Below are positions 20,796-30,049 of a DNA stretch of 64,000 nucleotides, piece after piece. Each line of letters begins with the position of its first letter. The stretch's first letter is position 1. Below the pieces are notes generated by a model that saw only the letters and a list, made by a program, of their open reading frames with translations, had not been told where the DNA came from and did no database searches. The position numbers and the translations under genes were made by a program. The stretch covers positions 11,338,612 through 11,402,611 of the forward strand of contig CM030931.1 in the NCBI GenBank assembly GCA_018136815.1. The letters run 5' to 3'. The stretch comes from Isochrysis galbana (lineage: Eukaryota > Haptophyta > Isochrysidales > Isochrysidaceae).

Positions 20796-21056
20796 ATGGT
20801 GCAGTGGTCGCTCTACGTGGCGAAGGACGCTTCGTCCCCCGACGAGTATTGCCCCGGCTCGAAGCGATGCCTCGCGGCACTCGGCCCCCTGCGCGACCAG
20901 TGCGAGGTGATGGTGGTGGATGAGATGCTGGACTCCGGTGCGGAGCTTCCGGCGTGGCTCGACGGGACCCCCGTGCTGGTCGACACCGAGTCCATGATGG
21001 TGAAGACATCGGCGGCCTCCTCAGTGGGGGAGATGCACCCCGACCTATTCACGTGA
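20796..21056 (+). CDS. Thioredoxin-fold-like small ORF in an array island
   Basis: The 86-codon ORF starts MVQWSLYVAKDASSPDEYCP. Visible features are a first strand followed by Cys-Pro (EYCPGSKRC), a second hydrophobic strand (CEVMVVDE) and LPAWLDGTPVLVDTES, which looks like the cis-proline TP loop of glutaredoxin or thioredoxin folds. The C-terminal 20 residues (VKTSAASSVGEMHPDLFT) come from a repeat that occurs again just downstream and, inverted, in the minisatellite at 22958-23640. It therefore seems to be a captured gene 5' part fused to repeat. The codon pattern is more gene-like than the surrounding array. No expression signal can be seen, and the functional assignment is only a fold guess. 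Confidence 0.4.
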   Translation: MVQWSLYVAKDASSPDEYCPGSKRCLAALGPLRDQCEVMVVDEMLDSGAELPAWLDGTPVLVDTESMMVKTSAASSVGEMHPDLFT

Positions 21057-22957
21057 AGACATCGGCGGCCTCCTCAGTGGGGGGATGCACACCGACCTAT
21101 TCGGCGCTGGCGGAGGGCGGGCGCTGGCGGAGGGCGGGCTGGGAGGCGCCGGAGGGAAGGGGGAGCGGGGTATCAAACCCTAAACCGCGCGCGGGGGGGG
21201 GGAATCCGCGCACACATCGCGCGTAATGTTTCCAGACGCCTTCAAAAGGCGCGCGCTGGTGGTCGCTTCCCCCCCCCCTTCCTTCTCCCTCCCTCCGGTA
21301 TTTCCCGAGTCGGTAGCTGCTCGGAGGGAGTGCGCGGTTTTCGACGAAATCTGACACATTTCCGCGTGAGGGGGCAGGGGGGGGAAGCAACAACTTTCTG
21401 GAGGCGGTGCACGACTTGGCGGGGTGGGCTGCTCGGCCGGCGTGCCTTCCCCAGAAAGTTGTTGTTTTCCCCCCCTACCCCCTCGCGCGGAAAGTTGTCA
21501 GATTAACCCTCCCCCCCAAAAACTATGGGTTTTTTAATAGACGAAATCTGACACATTTCCGCGCGAGAGGGGAGGGGGGGGAACCAACAACTTTCTGGAG
21601 GCGCTGCACGACTTGGAGGGGTAGGGTGCTCGGCCGGCGTGCCTTCCCCAGAAAGTTGTTGTTTTCCCCCCCCCCACCCCCTCACGCGGAAAGTTGTCAG
21701 ATTAGCCCTCCCCCCAAGCTATGGGGTTTTTATAATAGACGAAATCTGACACATTTCCGCGTGAGGGGGCAGGGGGGGGAAGCAACAACTTTCTGGAGGC
21801 GGTGCACGACTTGGCGGGGTGGGCTGCTCGGCCGGCGTGCCTTCCCCAGAAAGTTGTTTGGTTTCCCCCCTACCCCCTCGCGCGGAAAGTTGTCAGATTA
21901 GCCCTCCCCCAAAACTATGGGTTTTTTTAATAGATGAAATCTGACACATTTCCGCGCGAGGGGGTAGGGGGGGAACCAACAACTTTCTGGAGGCGCTGCA
22001 CGACTTGGAGGGGTAGGCTGCTCGGCCGACGTGCCTTCCCCAGAAAGTTGTTGTTTTCTCCCCCTACCCCCTCACGCGGAAAGGTGTCAGATTTCAACCC
22101 CATGAACTAGTGGGCGTTTACAATAAAAAGAACACCACGTAGGAGACCTCCTCCCAATTTGACACCGGGGGACGCGCTCGCGAGGAAATCGAGCAACATC
22201 CCGTCCGACCTTTCTCGATTTGGGGCGAATGCAGCGGAGGGAGGGGGAAGTGCTCGCGGGGGAGGGGGGGGGAGGCAACAACTTTCTGGAGGCGGTGCGC
22301 GACTTGGCGGGGTAGGCTGCTCGGGCCGGTGTGCCTTCCCCAGAAAGTTGTTGTTCCCCCCCCCCCCAACCCCCCTCGCGGAAAGTTGTCAGATCTGGGG
22401 GGGGGGTGCGCGGTTTTCGAGAGGGGCGAAATCTGACACATTTCCGCGTGAGGGGGTAGGGGGGGAAACCAACAACTTTCTGGAGGTGGTGCACGACTTG
22501 GCGGGGTGGGCTGTTCGACCGACGTGCATTCCCCAGAAAGTTGTTTGGTTCCCCCCCTACCCCCTCGCGCGGAAAGTTGTCAGATTTAGCCCCCCCCCCA
22601 AACTATGGTTTTTTTAATGGACGAAATCTGACACCTTTCCGCGTGAGGGGGTAGGGGGGGAAACCAACAACTTTCTGGAGGCGGTGCACGACTTGGCGGG
22701 GTGGGCAGCTCGTGCCGGTGTGCCTTCCCCAGAAAGTTGTTGTCCCCCCCCCTATCCCCTCGCGCGGAAAGTTGTCAGATTTCGGGGGGTTCCTTTTTTT
22801 TTGTAAACGCCTATCTTACGTGGGGTTGAAATCTGACACATTTCCGCGTGAGGGGGTAGGGGGGAAAACCAACAACTTTCTGGAGGCGGTGCACGACTTG
22901 GCGGGGTGGGCTGCTCGGGCCGGTGTGCCTTCCCCAGAAAGTTGTTTGGCCCCCCCC

Positions 22958-23640
22958 CTGAGGAGGTCGCCGATGTCTTCACGTGAATAGGTCGGTGTGC
23001 ATTCCCCCCCTGAGGAGGTCGCCGACGTCTTCACGTGAATAGGTCGGTGTGCACTCCGTCTTCACGTGAATAGGACGGTGTGCACTTCCCTTGAGGAGGT
23101 CGCCGATGTCTTCACGTGAATAGGTCGGTGTGCATCACCCCCCTGAGGAGGTCGCCGATGTCTTCACGTGAATAGGTCGGTGTGCATCCCCCCCCCTGAG
23201 GAGGTCGCCGATGTCTTCACGTGAATAGGTCGGTGTGCACTCCCTCCACTGAGGAGGTCGCCGATGTCTTCACGTGAATAGGTCGGTGTGCACTCCCTCC
23301 ACTGAGGAGGTCGCCGATGTCTTCACGTGAATAGGTCGGTGTGCACTCCCTCCACTGAGGAGGTTGCCGATGTCTTCACGTGAATAGGTCGGTGTGCATC
23401 CCCCCACTAAGGAGGTCGCCGATGTCTTCACGTGAATAGGTCGGTGTGCACCCCACTGAGGAGGCCGCCGATGTCTTCACGTGAATAGGTCGGTGTGCAT
23501 CCCCCCGCTAAGGAGGTCGCCGATGTCTTCACGTGAATAGGTCGGTGTGCATCCCCCCACTGAGGAGGCCGCCGATGTCTTCACGTGAATAGGTCGGGGT
23601 GCATCTCCCCCACTGAGGAGGCCGCCGATGTCTTCACGTG
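22958..23640. repeat. About 52-bp minisatellite, 13-14 copies
   Basis: The unit TGAGGAGGTCGCCGATGTCT, then TCACGTGAATAGGTCGGTGT, then GCAT plus a C-run repeats head to tail, with one short 31-bp copy near 23060. Units differ by single bases, and the C-run varies in length. In reverse complement it matches the tail of the island ORF at 21001-21095. It interrupts a core repeat: core sequence resumes at 23640 with GGGGTAGGGGGGGG. It has no unique spacers, so it is not a CRISPR array. Confidence 0.9.
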
Positions 23641-24581
23641 AAGGGGTAGGGGGGGGAACCAACAACTTTCTCGAGGCGGTGCACGACTTGGCGGGGTGGG
23701 CTGCTCGGCCGACGTGCATTCCCCAGAAAGTTGTTTGGTTCCCCCCCTACCCCCTCGCGCGGAAAGTTGTCAGATTTAGCCCCCCCCCCAAACTATGGTT
23801 TTTTTAATGGACGAAATCTGACACCTTTCCGCGTGAGGGGGTAGGGGGGGAAACCAACAACTTTCTGGAGGCGGTGCACGACTTGGCGGGGTGGGCTGCT
23901 CGGCCGACGTGCATTCCCCAGAAAGTTGTTTGGTTCCCCCCCTACCCCCTCGCGCGGAGAGTTGTCAGATTTCAATCCCATGTACAAGTGGGCGTTTACA
24001 ACAAAAGGAATACCACGAAGGGGACCTCCTCCCAATCTGACACATTTCCGCGTGAGGGGGTAGGGGGGGAAACCCAACAACTTTCTCGAGGCGGTGCGCG
24101 ATTTTGCGGGGTGGGCTGTTCGGCCGGCGCGCATTCCCCAGAAAGTTGTTTGTTTCCCCCCCCTCCCCCCTCACGCGGAAAGGTGTCAGATTTCATCCAT
24201 TAAAAAAAACCATAGTTTGGGGGGGGAGGGCTAATCTGACACCTTTCCGCGTGAGGGGGAGGGGGGGAACCAAACAACTTCCTGGAGGCGGTGCACGACT
24301 TGGCGGGGTGGGCTGCTCGACCGGCGCGCATTCCCCAGAAAGTTGTTTGGTTCCCCCCCTACCCCCTCACGCGGAAAGGTGTCAGATTAGCCCTCCCCCC
24401 CAAACTATGGTTTTTTTTAATGGACGAAATCTGACACCTTTCCGCGTGAGGGGGGAGGGGGGAACCAAACAACTTCCTGGAGGCGGTGCGCGACTTGGCG
24501 GGGTGGGCTGCTCGACCGGCGCGCATTCCCCAGAAAGTTGTTTGGTTCCCCCCCTACCCCCTCACGCGGAAAGGTGTCAGA

Positions 24582-25460
24582 TTAGACCTCCCCCCCCAAA
24601 CTATGTTTTTCTTTTAATGGACGAAATCTGACGGTGGTGCGCGACTTGGCGGGGTGGGCTGCTCGACCGGCGGGCATTCCCCAGAAAGTTGTTTGGTTCC
24701 CCTCCTCCGTGCTTAGGTGCGCATTTTGGGCCCACTGACTCTTCCAAGGGTAGCAAGTTACCGTTGCTCCATCGAAGTGGCATATGACGCCTCGCAGGGC
24801 CTGGCTAAATGCGCCATTCACTGCGGACGAGCATCTGACGAGGGCCAACTCTTCCAGCTGATACAACACCTTGCTGCCTTGCAATCTGGCCCCCAGGTCC
24901 ACCTCCTGCACTTCCGTGAGCTTGAGGTTCTCCAGCGCCACGAGTGCATCGACGTTGCCCAAGACTTCGGTGACGTGGGCCTCCATTCGTTTGATGGCAT
25001 GACCCGCCGTGTCGATGACCAACCGCTTACAGCCCGAAAGAGAGAGCTCCTCGAGGAGAGGGAGCATGGTGCCTCCGGTTATCTCCGAAATCGCGAGGGT
25101 CCCGCACCGTTCGCCGAGGCATCTCAGATGGAGTTTTCGGACCTTGATCCCCTCTGCGAGGCTCGCTGAGTATGCGAAGAGCGCGGACCAGAACTCATGG
25201 AAGTCTTCTTTGGTCTGCACATCCAGGTTCAACTCGATGCTGTGGCACGTCTTCCTCGAGTCGGTGTTCTGCAGCGCGGAGCTCACCTCCTCGTCCTTGT
25301 GCGCGTGCAGCACGTCCCCCGCCAACCCCCTCACCAACAGTCTGAAGATTTTGCTGAAGTTCTTCAGTGGCAATTTTACAACTAACTTTTTGGTGGATTG
25401 CTCCGTTGTGGAGTCGGAGTCGCGAGAGAGGAGAGACAAGGCAAGGTCTCTATGCGCCAT
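24582..25460 (-). CDS. Leucine-rich-repeat protein with array-derived C-terminus
   Basis: The minus-strand ORF has 292 codons from ATG at 25460 (MAHRDLALSLLSRDSDSTTE). Residues about 90-240 contain degenerate leucine-rich repeats: KVRKLHLRCLG, LPLLEELSLSGCKRLVI, LVALENLKLTEVQEVDL and LYQLEELALVRCSS. These are of the ribonuclease-inhibitor/NLR type used for protein binding. From about residue 248 on (after NAHLSTEE) the frame enters the foldback array at 24715, and the last 40-odd residues are array sequence. The original 3' end has been replaced or truncated. It lies head to head with the LRR gene at 25758, 297 bp apart, suggesting a duplicated divergent pair. Whether it is still expressed is unknown. 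Confidence 0.65.
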   Translation of the reverse strand: MAHRDLALSLLSRDSDSTTEQSTKKLVVKLPLKNFSKIFRLLVRGLAGDVLHAHKDEEVSSALQNTDSRKTCHSIELNLDVQTKEDFHEFWSALFAYSASLAEGIKVRKLHLRCLGERCGTLAISEITGGTMLPLLEELSLSGCKRLVIDTAGHAIKRMEAHVTEVLGNVDALVALENLKLTEVQEVDLGARLQGSKVLYQLEELALVRCSSAVNGAFSQALRGVICHFDGATVTCYPWKSQWAQNAHLSTEEGNQTTFWGMPAGRAAHPAKSRTTVRFRPLKEKHSLGGEV

Positions 25461-25587
25461 CCGAGTTGCCTGCTGCTCTGAATGCTCCCCTACAGAAAAA
25501 AGAAAGGGGGGGGCGGTGGGGAGGGAGCGGGAGGGGAAGCGCGCAGTGGGCGAACGTGAGAGGGGAGAGAGCGCGCGGAGAAGGGGG

Positions 25588-25740
25588 TGCTGCCGTCTCG
25601 GCCAAGCGGGAGGCCTCCTCAGGTTGCCGCGTTGGGGTTGTGGGAGGCAACCCCCTCTTAGGGATGCTCCTCTTCCGCTTGGTCAGCAAGGGCGGCTGCG
25701 CGCCCTTCCCAACCGGGTACCAAATGAAGGCAAACGACCT
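25588..25740 (+). repeat. 153-bp direct repeat, left copy
   Basis: It starts TGCTGCCGTCTCGGCCAAGC and ends CAAATGAAGGCAAACGACCT. The same 153 bp, with about four differences, lies at 27629-27781. The two copies flank the LRR gene at 25758-27470. The last 25 bases also occur inverted at about 28081-28106. Confidence 0.9.
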
Positions 25741-25757
25741 TTATTTTCTTCAGCGTT

Positions 25758-27470
25758 ATGGGAACAATCATGAAAAAGGCGAAGAACGATTTGACGGACA
25801 GGGAGCTCTCACGAAAACTAATCTTGGGCAACTTGGCAGTGAGCGCACTACAAATATTCGATCAGCACCACCCACACGAGTGTGAACTTGAAATCACAAA
25901 CACCAACATCCATTTGTTGAACCGGCCATGTCAACGTGAGAATCTCCGTTTCCTTCCAAGCCCGGGAGGTCATCCCTTCCGGTTGAAAATTAACACATCG
26001 GATGCACGCATATGGAGTCACGTATCCAAGCGATCCATTCGCGTATCCAGTCTCTGGGTCTTGCAAAATCACAATGAGCATCTGCGGAAACTACAGAAGG
26101 TCAACCTGATGGGCCTGCACACTCTACAGCTTGGCCGGTTCGCCGAGGATCAAGTCGTGTCGCAAGCGGATCAGGTCATATCGCAAGACGCGACCACCTT
26201 CATCAACTCCTACTGTGGAGCCAGGGTTCCCCTCAAGACTTTGATATTTCGGAACATAAGCGTATTCAGTGCGTTGCTACAAAATAGCAAATTGGATTGT
26301 CTCAAGAATCTCGTGCTTGTCTCCCGCCCACTGGATTCTAATAAAACGTGCGATTTTATCGAGGCCTTGCACAATGAGATAGTCGTAAAGAAAAACACTC
26401 GCACTTTGGGAAACCTTGAGAAGCTCGTCCTCAACACCGTCAGTATTGGCGAGGACATACGCATGTTGAAGGATTGTATAATCGAGGGGCAGATGAAGAC
26501 GACGCTGAAAGAGCTCAATCTCAATGACAACGGTATAGACGACAGGGGCCTCGTAGAGGCGTTATCAGACGCCCTCGGGGCCGCTGCAATCGAAAAGCTC
26601 CACCTTCGACTCAATGCACTAGGAGATTTCGTCCCATTGTTGCCTCCTTCATTGAAGGTCCTCAATCTGAGATCGTGCGGCATAACCAATCCTGGGATGG
26701 AGAAGCTGATAACTAACGCCCAAAGGGCAAGTCTGACGGAACTTGATATAAGTAATAATGAGTTCGATTGGAGAGGCATGTGTCAATTCATGGAATACGC
26801 ACACCACCTCTCCGAGCTAAAGACACTGTCCATATCGGAAAACAATCTAGGTCGGCAAGGGCTGCAAGCATTCGCATCGAAAGTGAACGAACTCCAGAAT
26901 CTGTCCCATCTCTATGTGTCAGATATTGCTTATCGTGTGTCAGATGTTGCTCATCGTGCTCACGACATCAAGAAAATTTGTGAGTGCATTAATCTCAAGA
27001 GTATTGAATTGGATAGTGTCAATGAAGACGAATTTAGGGTTCTTCATAAACACCTAGAAAAGTTAGATAGATTAATAATAAAAGTGTGTCTTACAACACA
27101 TACACCCCTTTTAGCAGAGCTGTCGAATTTGAAGGAGTTGCACTTGGAACGTGCGCACGCGTATCAGATTTTGAGGCTGTTGCCTAGATTGAAGGTGCCT
27201 ACCCTTCGTGCGCGATCCTGTGGATTCACGGACAATGATATGGACGATCTGATCGCAATGCTCAGTGCGAATAAGACGCTCACGAAACTCGATTTGTCTC
27301 GAAACCAAGGTATCACAGATGGTGGATTTCAAATACTCGCGAACGCTGTTGGCGACGGAAGGCTCAAGCTGGATTCTCTGGTATTGGAGTGGACCGGAAT
27401 CAAACAGGAGACGATGTCTCGTCATTCGACAAAACATCCATTCGTATGGAGTGAACGAGTATTAGGGTGA
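25758..27470 (+). CDS. Leucine-rich-repeat protein, ribonuclease-inhibitor type
   Basis: The 570-residue single-exon ORF starts at ATG 25758 (MGTIMKKAKNDLTDRELSRK); an in-frame second Met is at residue 5. Repeats run from about residue 160 to the end: LGNLEKLVLNTVSIG, LKELNLNDNGIDDRGLVEAL, LKVLNLRSCGITNPGMEKLI, LTELDISNNEFDWRGMCQFM, LKTLSISENNLGRQGLQAFA, LKELHLERAHAY and LTKLDLSRNQGITDGGFQIL. The LxxLxLxxNxI plus G-L pattern is that of RNI/NLR-type repeats, which mediate protein-protein contacts; no NACHT, kinase or F-box domain is visible. The region is clearly AT-richer than its neighbours. It is bracketed by 153-bp direct repeats, which suggests movement or duplication as a cassette (inference). 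Confidence 0.8.
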   Translation: MGTIMKKAKNDLTDRELSRKLILGNLAVSALQIFDQHHPHECELEITNTNIHLLNRPCQRENLRFLPSPGGHPFRLKINTSDARIWSHVSKRSIRVSSLWVLQNHNEHLRKLQKVNLMGLHTLQLGRFAEDQVVSQADQVISQDATTFINSYCGARVPLKTLIFRNISVFSALLQNSKLDCLKNLVLVSRPLDSNKTCDFIEALHNEIVVKKNTRTLGNLEKLVLNTVSIGEDIRMLKDCIIEGQMKTTLKELNLNDNGIDDRGLVEALSDALGAAAIEKLHLRLNALGDFVPLLPPSLKVLNLRSCGITNPGMEKLITNAQRASLTELDISNNEFDWRGMCQFMEYAHHLSELKTLSISENNLGRQGLQAFASKVNELQNLSHLYVSDIAYRVSDVAHRAHDIKKICECINLKSIELDSVNEDEFRVLHKHLEKLDRLIIKVCLTTHTPLLAELSNLKELHLERAHAYQILRLLPRLKVPTLRARSCGFTDNDMDDLIAMLSANKTLTKLDLSRNQGITDGGFQILANAVGDGRLKLDSLVLEWTGIKQETMSRHSTKHPFVWSERVLG

Positions 27471-27628
27471 TGCTCGTAGCGGGCCATCATGAGGGGGAAG
27501 GGGGGGATGGGGACGCTGTACCACTTGACGTGGTCGGCTGACTCCGGCCGGTGGTGTGCCTTCACCCGACCCAGGCGGGACGCCGCACGCCGCCGGCGGC
27601 AGGGCGAGGTGGAGTTGGCTAGCGAGGT

Positions 27629-27781
27629 TGCTGCCGTCTCGGCCAAGCGGGAGGCCTCCTCAGGTTGCCGCGTTGGGGTTGTGGGAGGCAACCCCCTCTC
27701 AGGAATGCTCCTCTTCCGCTTGGTCAGCAAGGGCGGCTGCGCGCCCTTTCCAACCGGGTACCAAATGAAGGCAAACGACCT
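27629..27781 (+). repeat. 153-bp direct repeat, right copy
   Basis: This is the partner of 25588-25740. The following 400 bases (27782-28180) hold no convincing gene. They contain the inverted 25-bp partner GGTCGTTTGCCTTCATTTGG at about 28083, so the right copy could fold back with it. Confidence 0.9.
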
Positions 27782-28187
27782 CCCAATCGCGCCGCACGGC
27801 CCGTGGCCCCGGCCACACCAAGGAAGGCAGCCATGCTGGCCCACCCCATGGTGGGTCACAGACTGTGACAAGCATCACACCAGCACACCAGCACCAGACT
27901 AGAAGAGACACTCATCCATTAGGCATGCCTTATGGCAGAGGCCTCTCCCGCCCACTCTGGGGACGGCCGCGCTGCATCGGCGGCGCGGCCCGAGACCGGG
28001 TGGCCCTTGTGGGCACAACTCCAACATCAACAGTAAAGCGCGCACAAAGACACTGACCCACCAACAACACAGCACAAGAAGGTCGTTTGCCTTCATTTGG
28101 TACCCCTCGTTTCCAAATACGCTCCCGGTACAAAAAAATCTTCTAGTATTTGAGTAAAGGCAGACACCCACCTCACAGTGCTCAACC

Positions 28188-30045
28188 ATGTCTACAAATG
28201 GAAGGGCGCCTGCTGATATAGTACTGAAGCGATTGGAATGGATCAAAAAAAAGATGGACGAGAACTTTAAAAAATTCATCACACTACCAACCTTCTGGAA
28301 AGAGGCCCTCACGAACTTCAGGGACCTCGACGTGCAACCCTCGTTCCTTACGCGGGAAGGCGCGCTTTCACAACCCCTATGGCACAATCCGCACATCCCC
28401 CCTCCCGCGATAAAGGCTCCGTGGGCACGCCTATGGGAAACATTAAACACAAATGTGGTGCACAACGTGTTCAAAGACGGCGAATTCACAACGCCCTACA
28501 GCAAAGAAGATTGCTCTGCATATGTGGAACACTTACCGGAAGCCTTCATACACGAAGGCCGCACAGTCCACAAAAAAGAATTCCTTGAGACATGGGACGA
28601 GGTAGTCAGACACGCGAAATCCATACTAGGGCGGGCGAGAGAGCGCTCGCCACCGGACACCGGAGGGGACAAAGCCGAAAGCAGCGGCACCTCACCCCGA
28701 GGGTCAGAAGACGCGACACAAGTAAGGGAAATCAGAGTCTCGGAAGGAGACAAATACGTCAGTAGATTCAACAACATCTGGCTACAGGCCGGTACCGACT
28801 ACCTAGGGGAGATAGCCGATACCGGAAGCGTAGTGGAAACAGAAGAGGTCCAACTCTACCACCCTCCCGCAAGATGGGAGGGCGGCCTCAAGGGTCCGAG
28901 GTTTATGGAATACCCCCTAGCGGACGAATACGCCATAAAGAAAGGTAAAATCGCGCTAGATGCGATCACGGTCTCAGACATCACCAAAGCAATGCTCAAG
29001 AAAGCCCGGAAAAACGACCCACAAGCGGCGAGAACCGCATGGGAAAAGAGACTAAACATCACGAGCGAAGAATGGAAACATGTGGCCAAACTATACACGC
29101 TGCCACTGCTGAAACACGTCGACAAACACATGCACTTCAAACACATTACGCACAGGAGAATAGGCACGAGAAACAGATTCGCGGAAAGCCCAACGGGAAC
29201 GTGCAGATTTTGCCGCCGCCACAGAGAAGACTCGTGCCACCTAGCGTGGTGCCCCGAGACAAAAAACATATTCGAAACTATAGACGCCATCACCAACTAC
29301 ACGCCTAGCCCCGGAAGGTCGCACGTACAACAAATCAAAGATAGACTCTTCGCGTACCCTGGCAAGAGCACCCCCGACAGCCTAAAGACGCTATATATAC
29401 TAGCGTGGAAGTATATACTCAGAGACTTCTACAGAGTCGAATTCGAGTCGTACGAGTTTCATTACATACCAACCCTAGAAGCCACACTAGTGAGGTTTAC
29501 CACCTTGGTGAGAGGGCTCGCTATACCGGGCTCTCACAGCCACATGCGCACTCGCAAGGCCGCCCAAGGAAGGAAACCAAAACTTAAACAACCGATTGAA
29601 CACAGCGCCCCCGCGTTTATTGTGAAGGAGAAAGGCAGACTACAATTGGGCGAGAATTTTAGCCTCGTGGCACAGGCGCTCGACCTTGCCGAGAGGCTCG
29701 CCTGAAGCAGCGAAACGCTCTCATACAATCGGAGGCAAAGACACGGGGTAGTCAGTAGCCATGGCACGAGCAAAAACACGACATAGATAACGCCGCAGAC
29801 CGAAAAGCATCCAGGATATGCATGCCACTCAGCGGCGTAGGAGGAAGGCGTGCATGCACCGCTGAGGGCAGGCGCACTCCGCCCAACCCGTGACCCCCGC
29901 AGGACCCGGGCCCCTAAGTAGAGCACGAGGGGAGCTGCCGCAAGGCGGGAAGTGAGGGAGAGGAAGGGGAATGGGCGTGGCTACGGATATGTGACCCAGT
30001 GCCACGTGCGAGGCGAGATTATTAAAAGGTTTTTTTTTATGAAGT
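28188..30045 (+). mobile_element. LINE 3' half, family A (505-codon open ORF2 C-terminus)
   Basis: An uninterrupted ORF at 28188-29705 encodes the region of a LINE ORF2 downstream of the reverse transcriptase. Residues 1-300 include FWKEALTNFRDLDV, WEGGLKGPRFMEYPL and WEKRLNITSEEWKHVAKLY. About residue 337 there is a cysteine-histidine knuckle, CRFCRRHREDSCHLAWC, like the zf-RVT motif of many LINEs. It is followed by LYILAWKYILRDFYRVEFE and a final KAAQGRKPKLKQPIEHSAP and ALDLAERLA. The untranslated tail ends with TATTAAAAGG and a T-run at about 30030. The same tail occurs at 51745-52262 (minus) and about 58490-58560. The 5' half is missing. The ORF is intact over 1.5 kb, so the insertion is fairly young. 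Confidence 0.85.
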
Positions 30046-30049
30046 TGTA

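Larger units (their letters stand above)
15905..24715. repeat. Foldback satellite array of alternating inverted repeats
   Basis: A core of about 55 bp recurs dozens of times in alternating orientation. Forward it reads AATCTGACAACTTTCCGCGT, then GAGGGGGTAGGGGGGG, then AACAACTTTCTGGGG; the next copy is its reverse complement. Two spacer types alternate. One is about 45 bp with GCACGACTTGGCGGGGTGGG or relatives. The other is about 35-80 bp with AAACTATGGG and T-runs, or a variant with GGCGTTTACAA. Each neighbouring pair could fold into a cruciform, and the G-rich arm has G-quadruplex potential. Subregions have their own periods, listed separately. Two islands of unrelated sequence (17680-18470 and 20570-21340) sit inside. 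The right end cuts into a leucine-rich-repeat gene. ORFs inside are repeat artefacts. Function and family are unknown. Confidence 0.9.

Noticed and set aside
22958-23640. Possible CRISPR array
   Set aside because: The 52-bp units are contiguous copies with variable C-runs and no unique spacers, in a eukaryotic intron-bearing genome; there are no cas genes.
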